NCBI RefSeq assembly: GCF_000576425.1
Contig: NZ_KK069995.1
Coordinates: 62,001 to 126,000, forward strand
Length of the DNA: 64,000 nt
Origin: Brachybacterium phenoliresistens
Lineage (GTDB): Bacteria; Actinomycetota; Actinomycetes; Actinomycetales; Dermabacteraceae
Reading direction: 5' to 3'
Below, one piece after another: positions 51,595 through 60,543 of the stretch (within the stretch, counting starts at the first letter, position 1; every line of letters starts with the position of its first letter). Position numbers and translations under genes: made by a program. Below the pieces are notes generated by a model. It did no database searches. It saw only the letters and a program-made list of their open reading frames with translations, and was not told the DNA's origin.

Positions 51595-52241
51595 GCACCG
51601 GACGGGAGCCGCTGCGCCTCGTGCGCGGAGCGCTCGCGGCCACCCTCGCGACCGCCGTCGCGCTGCTGGGCCATGTGCTCGGCGGCGGGGATGTGCCCGC
51701 CTGGGCCGGGATCGCCCTGCCCTGGTGGCTGTCGATCACCGTCTGCACGGTGCTGGCCGGCTCGCGGTTCTCGGTGGCGCGCCTGGCCATGGCGGTCGCG
51801 GCCAGCCAGGGGCTCTTCCACCTGCTGTTCGTGGTCGGCACGCCGAGCCGCGGCGCCGCGGCCCTCTCCGACGCCCCGGGCGTGCACCTGCACCTCGGCG
51901 CCTCCCTCCCCGTCGCCTCCCAGCCCGCCGGATCGCTGGGGGCGGAGCATCTCGCCCATGCCGCCCAGCTCAGCGGGCCGATGCTGCTGGGGCACCTCGC
52001 CGCCACCGCGGCGACCGTCGCCGTCCTGCATCGCGGCGAGAGCGTGCTGCTGCGCGCCCTCGAGCTGGCCACGCTGGTGGGCGCGATCCTCGCCCGCGTG
52101 CTGACGCCGCTGCGCGTTCCCGATCTCCATCTCCCGGCGCGACGCCGCCCGTCCGCGCCGGTCTCGCATCTGCCGCGGCGCCGTCGCGCCCTGCTGCGCC
52201 CGCTGCTGCGGCGCGGTCCCCCGCAGCTCGTCGGTTCCTGA
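51591..52241 (+). CDS. Membrane protein of the copper/DyP operon
   Basis: 216 residues with about five hydrophobic segments. The middle contains a short His-rich loop (GVHLHLGASLPVA, then GAEHLAHAAQL) suited to metal binding on the outer face. The C terminus is strongly basic (RRRRALLRPLLRRG). No family is recognised. ATG 51591 overlaps the LysR stop by four bases and a copper chaperone gene follows, so a copper-related role is a reasonable inference. CACACT lies six bases upstream. Confidence 0.72.
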   Translation: MSTGREPLRLVRGALAATLATAVALLGHVLGGGDVPAWAGIALPWWLSITVCTVLAGSRFSVARLAMAVAASQGLFHLLFVVGTPSRGAAALSDAPGVHLHLGASLPVASQPAGSLGAEHLAHAAQLSGPMLLGHLAATAATVAVLHRGESVLLRALELATLVGAILARVLTPLRVPDLHLPARRRPSAPVSHLPRRRRALLRPLLRRGPPQLVGS

Positions 52242-52300
52242 AGCGGCGCCCGGACATCCTGTCCCGGCGCCATCCGACGATCCTGCGAAGGACCCCTCTG

Positions 52301-52948
52301 ATGACTGCATCCGTTCCTGCCCGCCGTCCCGTCCTGCTCGCCCTGGGCTTGCTGGGCCTGGCCGCCTGCACGGGCCCCGACGACTCCGATCCGACCCCTG
52401 CCCCGGGCTCCGCCGCCTCGGACGGCGGGGGCGCCGCCGACTCCTCCGGGGCGGGCTCCGCCCCGGCCGATGCCCCGATCGCCGTGGCCGACGCCTGGGT
52501 CAAGGCCGCCGAGTCCGGCATGACCGCCGCCTTCGCGACCCTGACCAGCACGGCCGATGCGCCGATGCGCCTGGTCGGCGCCCGCAGCGAGGCCGCGCCC
52601 ACCATCCAGCTGCACGAGACCGCGTCCGACGGCTCCGGCGGCATGTCCATGCAGGAGAAGGAGGGCGGGTTCGAGATCCCCGCCGGCGGCACCCTGGTGC
52701 TCGAGCCCGGCGGCGACCACATCATGCTCCTCGACCTCGCCGAGCCGCTGCTGGCCGGGGACGCCGTCGAGATCGTGCTGCTGTTCGAGGACGGCGCCGA
52801 GGTGCCGTGCACGGCGCAGATCCGCGACTTCGCGGGCGCCCAGGAGGAGTACGCCAGCGACATGGACGGCATGGGCGACATGGAGGGCATGGGCGGCGCC
52901 TCCGACGGCGGCGGCGAGCACGCCGGCCACGAGGGCATGGGCCGATGA
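52301..52948 (+). CDS. Copper chaperone PCu(A)C lipoprotein
   Basis: 215 residues. Lipobox LAAC (about residue 20) and a disordered Ser/Gly linker precede the PCu(A)C fold: VADAWVKAAESGMTAAFATL, IQLHE, MSMQEKEGGFEIPAGGTLVLEPGGDHIMLLDL, giving the His and Met copper(I) ligands. The tail is Met/His/Asp rich (MDGMGDMEGMGG, HAGHEGMGR), likely extra copper binding. It passes copper to secreted enzymes or cytochrome oxidase. ATG 52301 follows GAAGGA. Its stop overlaps the peroxidase start. Confidence 0.9.
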   Translation: MTASVPARRPVLLALGLLGLAACTGPDDSDPTPAPGSAASDGGGAADSSGAGSAPADAPIAVADAWVKAAESGMTAAFATLTSTADAPMRLVGARSEAAPTIQLHETASDGSGGMSMQEKEGGFEIPAGGTLVLEPGGDHIMLLDLAEPLLAGDAVEIVLLFEDGAEVPCTAQIRDFAGAQEEYASDMDGMGDMEGMGGASDGGGEHAGHEGMGR

Positions 52949-54213
52949 GCCGCGGCGACCACGACGCCGACCGTCGCCGCCTGCTGCGGGCCGGCGCGAT
53001 CGCCGGGGTCGGGGCGGGGATCGGCGCGGGGGCGGGAGTCCTCGGCGCCGGCGCCGTCCGGACCCGCGAGGACGCCCTCGGGCGCACGGCGGCCGGCTCC
53101 GCGGCGGACGCGGAGGCGGCGCCGACCGCCCTCATCGGCGAGGAGACGATCCCCTTCCACGGCACCCACCAGGCGGGCATCGCGACGCCTGCCCCGGCGC
53201 ATGCCGTCTTCCTGGGTCTGGACCTGCGCCCGGAGACGGACCGCGACGCCGTGCTGCGCATGCTGCGGGTGCTCACCGACGACGCGGCCCGGCTCACGGC
53301 GGGCACCGCGCCGCTGGCCGACACCGAGCCGGAGCTCGCCGCCGCCCCGGCCCGGCTCACGGTGACCGTCGGCTTCGGCCCGGGCCTGCTGCAGCGGGCG
53401 GGGCGGGAGGCGCCGGCCTGGCTGGCGCCGCTGCCCGCCTTCGCGATCGACGCGCTGCGCCCGGAGCTCGGCGACGGGGATCTGATGCTGCAGGTCGGAG
53501 CCGAGGATCCGCTCGCCCTCGCCCATGCCGCCCGAATGCTGCTGAAGGGCCTGCGCGGCGCCGCGACGGTGCGCTGGCGCCAGCAGGGATTCCGGCGCGC
53601 CCACGGCACCGTCCGCCCGGGGACGACCATGCGCAACCTGTTCGGGCAGGTCGACGGCACCGCGAACCCGCAGCCGGGGACGCCGGCCTTCGATCGGGCC
53701 GTGTGGATCCCGGAGGGTCCCTTCGCCGGCGGCACCTCCCTGGTGCTGCGCCGGATCCGGATGGACGTGGACACCTGGGACGAGCTGGACCGCACCGGGC
53801 GGGAGGAGGCCATGGGCCGCCGCCTCGCCGACGGCGCCCCGCTGACCGGCGGCGGCGAGCACGACGCGCCGGACTTCGCGGCGCGGACGGAGAACGGGTT
53901 CCCCGTGATCGCCGAGTTCTCCCACGTGCGGCGGGCCCGCGGCGTCGACGCGGCCGACGGCGGCCAGGTGATCTTCCGCCGGGCCTACAACTACGACGTC
54001 GCCCCGGATCCGGGCGGGGCCGAGATCTCGGAGTCGGGCCTGATCTTCGCGTCCTACCAGGCCGATCCGCGGGCCCAGTTCCTGCCCATCCAGGAGCGCC
54101 TGGCGGAGCTGGACCTGCTGAACCAGTGGACCACGCCCATCGGCTCGGCGGTCTTCGCGATCCCGCCGGGCGCGGCCGAGGGCGAGATGCTGGGGCAGTC
54201 CGTGCTGGAGTGA
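52945..54213 (+). CDS. Tat-exported DyP-type haem peroxidase (EfeB/DtpA-like)
   Basis: 422 residues. Twin-arginine signal (DRRRLLRAG then a Gly/Ala helix). DyP motifs: catalytic Asp237 in GQVDGTANPQ, proximal His in FSHVRRARG, and RAYNYD. It oxidises dyes or copper/iron-related substrates with hydrogen peroxide outside the membrane. Coupling by ATGA to a copper chaperone resembles the Streptomyces DtpA/ECuC arrangement used in maturing a copper oxidase, so a copper-protein role is as likely as haem-iron uptake (EfeB); no efeUO genes are here. A hairpin follows. Confidence 0.92.
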   Translation: MSRGDHDADRRRLLRAGAIAGVGAGIGAGAGVLGAGAVRTREDALGRTAAGSAADAEAAPTALIGEETIPFHGTHQAGIATPAPAHAVFLGLDLRPETDRDAVLRMLRVLTDDAARLTAGTAPLADTEPELAAAPARLTVTVGFGPGLLQRAGREAPAWLAPLPAFAIDALRPELGDGDLMLQVGAEDPLALAHAARMLLKGLRGAATVRWRQQGFRRAHGTVRPGTTMRNLFGQVDGTANPQPGTPAFDRAVWIPEGPFAGGTSLVLRRIRMDVDTWDELDRTGREEAMGRRLADGAPLTGGGEHDAPDFAARTENGFPVIAEFSHVRRARGVDAADGGQVIFRRAYNYDVAPDPGGAEISESGLIFASYQADPRAQFLPIQERLAELDLLNQWTTPIGSAVFAIPPGAAEGEMLGQSVLE

Positions 54214-54220
54214 GGGCACG

Positions 54221-54253
54221 CGGCCCGGCCGGGCGGGAGCTCCGGCCGGGCCG
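54221..54253 (+). terminator. Hairpin terminator after the DyP gene
   Basis: CGGCCCGGCCGG (54221-54232) pairs perfectly with CCGGCCGGGCCG (54242-54253), starting eight bases past the stop. Confidence 0.8.
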
Positions 54254-54303
54254 TGACCTCTGCCGCGCCGCGGACCCGTCGAGCAGGAGCGGCCCGGCCG
54301 CCC

Positions 54304-54342
54304 CCGGGGCGGGTCCGGCGTCACCGGGGCGGGTCCGGCGTC
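54304..54342. repeat. 20-bp-period direct repeat
   Basis: CCGGGGCGGGTCCGGCGTC at 54304-54322 and again at 54324-54342, in the 230-bp gap before the kinase gene, which holds no other gene. Confidence 0.8.
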
Positions 54343-54443
54343 CCGACGCGCCGTGGCAACAAGCGGCCAGCGCATTCCCGGCGGCGGCGAAGCTCCGTAG
54401 GCTGGGGGATCGCACGTACGACGCCGTCGACCCGGAGGATCCC

Positions 54444-55931
54444 GTGACCCCTCGCTTCCACACCCCCGCCGACGAGGCCCGCGCGCCGTACGTGATCGGG
54501 CTGGACGTGGGGTCCGGCGGCTCCCGGGCGGCGCTGTACGACGCGAGCGGCCGCGAGGTGGACCGGCGCAAGCACAAGGTCCCCCACGCCTTCACCACGG
54601 CGGACGACGGCACCTCCACCATCGACGCGGACCAGGTCGTCGAGGAGCTGCGCACCGGCATCGCCGCCGTCCTGGACGGCGCGCCCGGGCCGGTGGCCGG
54701 GATCGGCATCGACACCTTCGCCTCCTCCCTGGTGGTCGTGGACGAGGCCGGCCGCGCCATCACCCCCTGCATCACCTACGCCGACACCCGCTGCCGCGAC
54801 CAGGTGGCGCGGCTGCGCGAGCAGCTGGACACCGCCGCCCTGCACGACCGCACCGGCGCGCGGCTGCACTCCTCCTACCTGGCGCCGCGGCTGCTGTGGC
54901 TGCGCGAGCAGCACGGCGAGATCCTCGAGCGCGCCCACCGCGTGATGGCCCTGGGCGAGTACGTGGCCCTGCGCCTGCTGGGCACGGCGGCGCTGGGCAC
55001 CGCATCGGCCGCCTGGTCGGGGATGATCGACCGCCGCACCGGGCAGTACGTGCCGGAGCTGCTGGAGGCCGCGGGCGCCTCGGCCGATCTGCTGGGCGCC
55101 CCGCGCGACCCGCAGGACACGGTGGACGTCGCCGGCACGCCGCTGGCCCGGGAGTTCCCGCAGCTCGACGGCGCCCGCTGGGTGCCGGTGGTCGGCGACG
55201 GGCTCACCGCGAACCTCGGCATCGGCGCGCTGGGCGCCACCACCTGGGGCATCTCCACGGCGACGTCCGGGGCGATCCGCCAGCTCGTCGACACCGAGAT
55301 CGGCACCCTCCCCAGCGGCCTGTGGGCGTACCGCGTCGACGCCGGGCGCACCCTGGTCGGCTCCGCGATGAGCGACTGCGGGCGCCTGCTGGACTGGATC
55401 CGCACGCAGACGTCCCTGCCCGAGGATCTCTCGCAGCTGGACACCGACGCGCTCCTGTCCTCCCCGCCGAGCGCCGGGACGCCGCTGGTGGTGCCGTTCC
55501 TCTCCGGCGAGCGCGGCACGAAGTGGCGCGACGGCGCGCGGGCCGTGATCGCGAACGTCTCCGCCTCCACCACCGCGGAGGACCTGCTGCGCGGGGCGCT
55601 CGAGGGCCTGGCGCTGTCCTTCCTGCGGATCGCCGACCAGCTGCGCGAGATCAGCGGCGAGCCCGAGCGGATCGTGCTCTCCGGCGGCATGACCGACGTG
55701 GTGCCCGGCTGGCTGCATCTGCTGGCCGATGCGCTGGGCATGCCCGTGGACCACGTGGCGATCTCCCGCTCCACCATGCGCGGCACGGCGCTGCTGGCGC
55801 TCGAGCAGGTCGCCCCCGACGTGCCCCGCGCCGAGGTGCCGGTGCTGCGCCGGGTGGAGCCGGTCGCCGCGCACGCCGCCTACTACCGCGAGCGCCTCGC
55901 GCGCTTCGAGGCCTTCGGCGACCTCGCCTGA
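54444..55931 (+). CDS. FGGY-family carbohydrate kinase (gluconokinase-like)
   Basis: 495 residues. FGGY features: VIGLDVGSGGSRAALYDASG (phosphate 1), IGIDTFASSLVVVD, VVGDGLTANLGIGALG and the C-terminal IVLSGGMTDVVPGWLHLLADALG. The overall pattern is closest to gluconokinases, which feed gluconate into the pentose phosphate pathway, but xylulose or erythritol kinases cannot be ruled out. The start is GTG 54444 with GGAGG five bases upstream. It is followed by a Gfo/Idh/MocA gene, probably one operon for a sugar acid or polyol. Confidence 0.85.
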   Translation: MTPRFHTPADEARAPYVIGLDVGSGGSRAALYDASGREVDRRKHKVPHAFTTADDGTSTIDADQVVEELRTGIAAVLDGAPGPVAGIGIDTFASSLVVVDEAGRAITPCITYADTRCRDQVARLREQLDTAALHDRTGARLHSSYLAPRLLWLREQHGEILERAHRVMALGEYVALRLLGTAALGTASAAWSGMIDRRTGQYVPELLEAAGASADLLGAPRDPQDTVDVAGTPLAREFPQLDGARWVPVVGDGLTANLGIGALGATTWGISTATSGAIRQLVDTEIGTLPSGLWAYRVDAGRTLVGSAMSDCGRLLDWIRTQTSLPEDLSQLDTDALLSSPPSAGTPLVVPFLSGERGTKWRDGARAVIANVSASTTAEDLLRGALEGLALSFLRIADQLREISGEPERIVLSGGMTDVVPGWLHLLADALGMPVDHVAISRSTMRGTALLALEQVAPDVPRAEVPVLRRVEPVAAHAAYYRERLARFEAFGDLA

Positions 55932-56016
55932 GGCCGCCGCCGCGCACCGGACCACGACTCCCCTCGCGCCCGATGACCCGTCCCGCGCGCCCCGCCTGTC
56001 GAAGGAGACACCCCGC

Positions 56017-57117
56017 ATGACCTCCCCCTCCCCTGCCGTCCCCCGCCCCGACCATCCGCTGCGGGTCGCCGTGGTGGGCGCCGGGGTGATCGGCGCCCAC
56101 CACTGCCGGGTCATCGCCACCACCGACGGGATCGAGCTGGGCGCCGTCGTGGACGTCGACCTCGAGCGGGCCGGGGCCCTCGCGGCCGAGCACGACGCCC
56201 CTGCCGTCGGCTCCCTCGCCGAGGCCCTCGCCCCGGAGCACGCCATCGACATCGTCGCCGTGTGCACGCCCTCGGGGCTGCACGCCGTCCTCGCGATCGA
56301 GGCGATGGAGGCTGGGCGCCACGTGCTCATCGAGAAGCCGATCGACGTGGTCGACGAGCGGGCCGCCCGCATCGACGAGGCCCGCCGGGCCGCCGGGGTG
56401 CAGGCCGCCGTGATCAGCCAGCACCGCTTCGACGCGGCCACCGAGCAGGTCGCCGCCGCGATCGCCGCCGGCCGCCTGGGCCGCGTCACCAGCGCCGTCG
56501 CCTCGGTGCCGTGGTGGCGGTCCCAGGAGTACTACGACTCCGGCCAGTGGCGCGGCACCCTCGCCCTGGACGGCGGCGGCGCCCTCATGAACCAGGGCGT
56601 GCACACGGTGGACCTGCTGTGCGCCTTCCTGGGCCGGCCGGTCGAGGTGTTCGGCTACACGGCTCTGCTGGCCCACGAGGGCATCGAGGTCGAGGACACC
56701 GCCGCGGGCGTGATCCGCTTCGACGGCGGCGCCCTGGGGCTCATCCACGCGACCACCGCTTCCTTCCCCGGCTCCGGCGTGCGCCTGCAGGTGCACGGCG
56801 ACCAGGGCGGGGCGACCATCGAATCCGACCGTCTCATCGCCCTGACCTGCCGCGACGCCGACGATGCCGGGGCCGATGCGGGGGCATCGGACGGCACCGG
56901 CGGGACGCGCGGGACCGGCGGCGCCGCCGAGGCCGCCGCCCCCGCCCCGGACTTCGCCCACGCGCACCGCCTCCAGTACGAGGACCTGGTCCGGGCGATC
57001 CGCACCGGCGGCGCGGTGCGGGTCGGCACCCGCGAGGCCCGCACCGCCCTCGCGGTGATTAACGGGCTGTACGAGTCGGCGCGCACGGGGGCGCCGGTCG
57101 CGATCCCCGAGTTCTGA
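56017..57117 (+). CDS. Gfo/Idh/MocA-family oxidoreductase
   Basis: 366 residues. Rossmann motif VAVVGAGVIGAHHCRVIA, then IVAVCTPSGLHA, the catalytic-site EKPIDV, and the C-terminal domain with GGGALMNQGVHTVDLLCAFLG (His and Asp of the active site). It oxidises or epimerises a sugar or inositol-like substrate with NAD(P). A Gly/Ala/Asp insertion (about residues 287-312) interrupts the C-terminal sheet. ATG 56017 has GAAGGAG upstream; 85 bases separate it from the kinase gene. Confidence 0.9.
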   Translation: MTSPSPAVPRPDHPLRVAVVGAGVIGAHHCRVIATTDGIELGAVVDVDLERAGALAAEHDAPAVGSLAEALAPEHAIDIVAVCTPSGLHAVLAIEAMEAGRHVLIEKPIDVVDERAARIDEARRAAGVQAAVISQHRFDAATEQVAAAIAAGRLGRVTSAVASVPWWRSQEYYDSGQWRGTLALDGGGALMNQGVHTVDLLCAFLGRPVEVFGYTALLAHEGIEVEDTAAGVIRFDGGALGLIHATTASFPGSGVRLQVHGDQGGATIESDRLIALTCRDADDAGADAGASDGTGGTRGTGGAAEAAAPAPDFAHAHRLQYEDLVRAIRTGGAVRVGTREARTALAVINGLYESARTGAPVAIPEF

Positions 57118-57244
57118 CGACGGCGCCGGCGACCGGTCCGCCGCCGATCCGGGCTGCGGCCGGGACACGCCGGGCCGCCACGGCGATCCGGCCCTCCGCA
57201 CCGGTCCCGCGGTCGTACGATGGCACCATCGGGAGGGCGATGAG

Positions 57245-58309
57245 ATGACCAGCAGGGCCAGCCGCACGGTGCACGAGGTTCCGCTCGTGGGGCCGATGAC
57301 CCCGCGCCGGACGGCCCGCGCCTACTTCGCCCTGCAGTCCGTGGCCGGTGCCCTGTGGTGGCTCGGCGTCGCGACCGTCCCCGGCGTCCGCACCGCGACC
57401 CTCGGCGAGCTGCCCGCCCTGCCGATCGCCATCGCGGACGTCCTGCTCTTCGTGCTCGGCTCGGCGCTGGTGGCGCTGGACGTGCGGCGGGCCGTGCCCG
57501 TCGTCCTCGGCTGGACCGCGCTGGTCGCGCTGGGCATGGCCGTGTACGCGACGGTGACGACCTCGGCCGGGGCGGGCGCCGTGCTCATGATCGCGGCGAC
57601 CGTGGCGAGCGTCCTCGCCGGCGTGGTGGTGCTCCACGGGCGCCTCCCCGCGGAGCGGGTGCTCATCGGCCCCCTGGCCTTCCGTTCCGCGCCGCGACGG
57701 GATCGGCGCGAGCATCTCGCCGCGACGTTCGCCCAGATCCTCGTGTTCTGGCCGCTGTTCCTCGCGATCATCCCCCTGCCGGTGGTGCTGCTCGAGCGCC
57801 GATGGCGCCTGGATCTCACCCTCCCCGACGGCTCGACCGACGGGGCGGCTCTGGCCTGGTCGATCGCCTCCTGGTCGATCACGGCCGCCGGCGCGCTGGT
57901 GCTGATCGGCGCGAGCGCGCTGGGGCTGTGGGCCGCCTACGTCATGTCCACCCTGGGCCGCGGCACCCCGCTGCCCTCGGCGATGCCGCGCGCGCTCGTG
58001 ATCGCCGGCCCCTACCGCTGGGTGCGCAACCCGATGGCCGTGTCCGGGGTGGGCCAGGCCGTGGCCGTCGGCATGGTCGCCGGGTCCTGGATGGTGGTCG
58101 CCTACGCCCTCGCCGGCGGGGCGATCTGGCATCTGCTGGTGCGCCCGCACGAGGAGCGCGACCTCTCCGAGCGCTTCGGCGCCCCCTACGAGATGTACCG
58201 CTCGCAGGTGTGCTGCTGGATCCCGCGCCGCCGCCCGCTGCCCGGCGCGCCGATGCCCCGCGGGGCCGCCCCGCGACCGGCCGGGGGCCCGGGCCCGCGA
58301 CCGGCCTGA
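57245..58309 (+). CDS. Membrane methyltransferase-like protein (ICMT/PEMT family)
   Basis: 354 residues, eight or nine membrane spans. The C-terminal third carries the isoprenylcysteine/phospholipid methyltransferase signature: GPYRWVRNPMAVSGVGQA ... RPHEERDLSERFGAPYEMYRSQV, the SAM-binding part of this family. The N-terminal half is an extra membrane domain of unknown role. ATG 57245 has GGGAGG upstream and TACGAT further up. Substrate unknown; it may be a lipid or a small amine. Confidence 0.82.
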   Translation: MTSRASRTVHEVPLVGPMTPRRTARAYFALQSVAGALWWLGVATVPGVRTATLGELPALPIAIADVLLFVLGSALVALDVRRAVPVVLGWTALVALGMAVYATVTTSAGAGAVLMIAATVASVLAGVVVLHGRLPAERVLIGPLAFRSAPRRDRREHLAATFAQILVFWPLFLAIIPLPVVLLERRWRLDLTLPDGSTDGAALAWSIASWSITAAGALVLIGASALGLWAAYVMSTLGRGTPLPSAMPRALVIAGPYRWVRNPMAVSGVGQAVAVGMVAGSWMVVAYALAGGAIWHLLVRPHEERDLSERFGAPYEMYRSQVCCWIPRRRPLPGAPMPRGAAPRPAGGPGPRPA

Positions 58310-58411
58310 GGCTCTGCCGGGCCGGCGTCGCCGCACGTCCCGGCGATGCCACGCGTCCCGGCGCGACCGCGCCTCGCGGCACATCGGGATCGCAACCCGG
58401 CATGTCGCAGC

Positions 58412-58723
58412 TCAGACGGGCGGGACCCGCTCGAACACGAGGCGATGCACCGCGCCGCTGCTGGACGGCGAGGACTCCGAGACCAGCCGGTAGCCGCGCT
58501 CGCGCGCTCCCTGCTCGACGACCTCCCGCGGGGCGGAGGTGTGGTGCACGGTGATCTCCGCCGTCTCCCGACCGTCGAACACCTCGTCGAAGAGGGCCGG
58601 TGCATCCCGCAGGGCCTGGCGGCGCGCCCGGTCCGTCATCAGGACGACGAGGACGACGACCGCTGCCCCGACGGGGGAGAGCGGGATGGCGATCAACGCC
58701 AACAGCACCAGCAGCGACTCCAT
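58412..58723 (-). CDS. Small membrane-anchored protein
   Basis: 103 residues: a hydrophobic N terminus of one long or two short helices (LLVLLALIAIPLSPVGAAVVVLVVLM), then a soluble alpha/beta part (AEITVHHTSAPREVVEQGARERGYRL). Convergent with the methyltransferase-like gene. No family recognised and no clear ribosome site, so the ATG at 58723 is tentative. Confidence 0.6.
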   Translation of the reverse strand: MESLLVLLALIAIPLSPVGAAVVVLVVLMTDRARRQALRDAPALFDEVFDGRETAEITVHHTSAPREVVEQGARERGYRLVSESSPSSSGAVHRLVFERVPPV

Positions 58724-58937
58724 GGGGTGAGCGTGCCATGAGATGCCCCCGGCAGGGGCCGGCGGCCCGAAACCGGCAGCAGGGCCCGTTCCTCGGGCGC
58801 TGCGAGCATCGGCCGTCCGGCGGGCAGGGCCGCTACCGTGGGGACGGGCCGCTCCGCGACACGTCTGCTGGCCTGCGCCGGCCCGTCATCCGCCGTCACA
58901 CGGGAAGCCTCTGCCCCGATGCGTCGTTGCAGCGGAC

Positions 58938-59579
58938 ATGACGACAGTGGGAATCATCGGAGCAGGCAACATCGGCAGTGCGGTCGCGAAGGCCGTCATC
59001 GGCGCCGGGTACGACGTGGTCATCGCGAACTCGCGGGGCCCGGAGACGCTCGCGGAGCTCGTGGCGGAGCTGGGGCCGAAGGCCCGCGCCGCCACGGCGG
59101 AGGAGGCCGGCGCGGCCGGGGACATCGTCGTGGTGACGGTGCCCCTGCACGCCATCTCGAAGATCCCGGTCGAGCCGCTGGCCGGGAAGATCGTGCTGGA
59201 CACCAACAACTACTACTACGAGCGGGACGGGCGCATCCCGGCGCTGGACGCCGGGGAGACCACCACCTCGCAGCTGCTGCAGGAGCACCTGCCCCAGTCC
59301 ACCGTGGTCAAGGCCTTCAACCACATCGCCGCCGCGGAGATCCTCACCGACACCGCGCCCGCGGGGACCCCGGGCCGGCGCGCTCTCGCGGTCTCGAGCG
59401 ACAGCCCCGAGGCCGTGGAGCTGGTGACGCGCCTGTACGACGAGCTGGGCTTCGACGCGGTGGACGTGAGCCCGCTCAGCGAGTCCTGGCGGGTCGAGCG
59501 CGATCGCCCGGCCTATGTGGTGCGGCAGGACGCCGAGGAGCTGCGCGCGAACCTGGCGCGAGCGAACCGCCTCCCCTGA
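58938..59579 (+). CDS. NADP-binding reductase of the F420-dependent NADP reductase family
   Basis: 213 residues. N-terminal Rossmann motif VGIIGAGNIGSAVAKAVIGAGYDVVIANSRGPETL with an NADP-type NSRG, then VVVTVPLHAISKIPVE, KIVLDTNNYYYERDG and VVKAFNHIAAAEILTD, as in the FNO-like family. Many members use F420 but others do not, and no F420 genes are visible, so the hydride donor is open. ATG 58938 begins the conserved fold; upstream in-frame sequence is not protein-like. It ends 57 bases before a hairpin shared with the NlpC/P60 gene. Confidence 0.85.
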   Translation: MTTVGIIGAGNIGSAVAKAVIGAGYDVVIANSRGPETLAELVAELGPKARAATAEEAGAAGDIVVVTVPLHAISKIPVEPLAGKIVLDTNNYYYERDGRIPALDAGETTTSQLLQEHLPQSTVVKAFNHIAAAEILTDTAPAGTPGRRALAVSSDSPEAVELVTRLYDELGFDAVDVSPLSESWRVERDRPAYVVRQDAEELRANLARANRLP

Positions 59580-59635
59580 TCCGCCCGCCCCGGTGGCGGC
59601 GCGAGGGCCGGCCGCCCCGGGGGAACCGCGGACGA

Positions 59636-59675
59636 CGCACAGGGCGCCCTTCCCGGAGGAAGGACGCCCTGTGCG
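59636..59675. terminator. Bidirectional hairpin
   Basis: CGCACAGGGCG (59636-59646) pairs with CGCCCTGTGCG (59665-59675), continued by CCTTCC/GGAAGG with one bulge on each side. Lies between convergent genes. Confidence 0.85.
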
Positions 59676-59709
59676 TGGTGCTGGCGGGTGCTGCGCGGGC
59701 AGCGGCCGA

Positions 59710-60543
59710 TCAGCGGTAGGTCACGAAGGAGGGGTTGCCCCAGATGGTGCGCTCGGAGACGGAGCCCTTGGAGGAGCCCGCGTCGACGACCTTGTTGTTG
59801 CCGGCGTAGATGCCGATGTGGCCGGGCCACACGACGAGGTCGCCGGGCTGGGCCTGGGACTGCGAGATCCGGGTGCCGCCGTGGGCCTGCTTGCTGGAGC
59901 TGTGGGGCAGGTCGATGCCGAACTGGCCGTACACGTACTTCACCAGGCCGGAGCAGTCGAAGCCGCTGGGCGAGCTGCCGGCCCAGTCGTAGTCCACGCC
60001 GATGTACTGGCGGGCCGCGTCGACGATGGAGCCGCCGCTGGTGGACTTCGAGGAGGAGGCCTCGGCCTCGGCGGAGGAGTCCGAGGAGCTCACGGACACG
60101 CCGCCGGAGAGGGAGCCGCGGGTCTCGGGGCCGACACGGCCGTCGACCTGCAGGTCGTTCTCGTCCTGGTAGGCGCGGACGGCGGCGTCGGTCTTCGGGC
60201 CGAACTTGCCGTCGACCTCGAGGTTGGCGCCCTCGTCGTTCAGCAGGGACTGCAGCGCCTCGACACGCTCGCCGCTCTTGCCCTTGTAGAGGGTCTTGGT
60301 GGAGGACAGCAGGGTGGAGACCTGCGCCTGGTCGGGCGCGGTGGTCGAGACCTCGGTCGCGGTGAGCTCGGCGGGGGCCGGGGCGGCCGGCGCCGCGGGG
60401 GCGGCGGAGGCGCTCTGCGCGGCGAAGGCGGAGCCGACGACGACGGTGCCCAGCATGGCTGCGCCACCGATGCCCTTGTAGGCGAAGCGGGTGGCACCGT
60501 TGCGGGCGCGGCCGGCGGCTCGGTGGGTGTTGTGCTTGGTCAT
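59710..60543 (-). CDS. Secreted NlpC/P60 (C40) peptidoglycan peptidase with PG-binding domain
   Basis: 277 residues. A signal peptide (FAYKGIGGAAMLGTVVVGSAF ... SASA) leads to a PG_binding_1 domain (GKSGERVEALQSLLNDEGANLEVDGKFGPKTDAAVRAYQ), a Ser-rich linker and the NlpC/P60 domain with Cys197 (GFDCSGLVKYVYGQFG) and catalytic His in WPGHIGIYAG. It cleaves cell-wall stem peptides. ATG 60543 opens the signal peptide; AAGGAA lies 13-16 bases upstream. The long 5' region was checked for the c-di-AMP (ydaO) riboswitch common in this gene class; I did not recognise it. Confidence 0.92.
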   Translation of the reverse strand: MTKHNTHRAAGRARNGATRFAYKGIGGAAMLGTVVVGSAFAAQSASAAPAAPAAPAPAELTATEVSTTAPDQAQVSTLLSSTKTLYKGKSGERVEALQSLLNDEGANLEVDGKFGPKTDAAVRAYQDENDLQVDGRVGPETRGSLSGGVSVSSSDSSAEAEASSSKSTSGGSIVDAARQYIGVDYDWAGSSPSGFDCSGLVKYVYGQFGIDLPHSSSKQAHGGTRISQSQAQPGDLVVWPGHIGIYAGNNKVVDAGSSKGSVSERTIWGNPSFVTYR

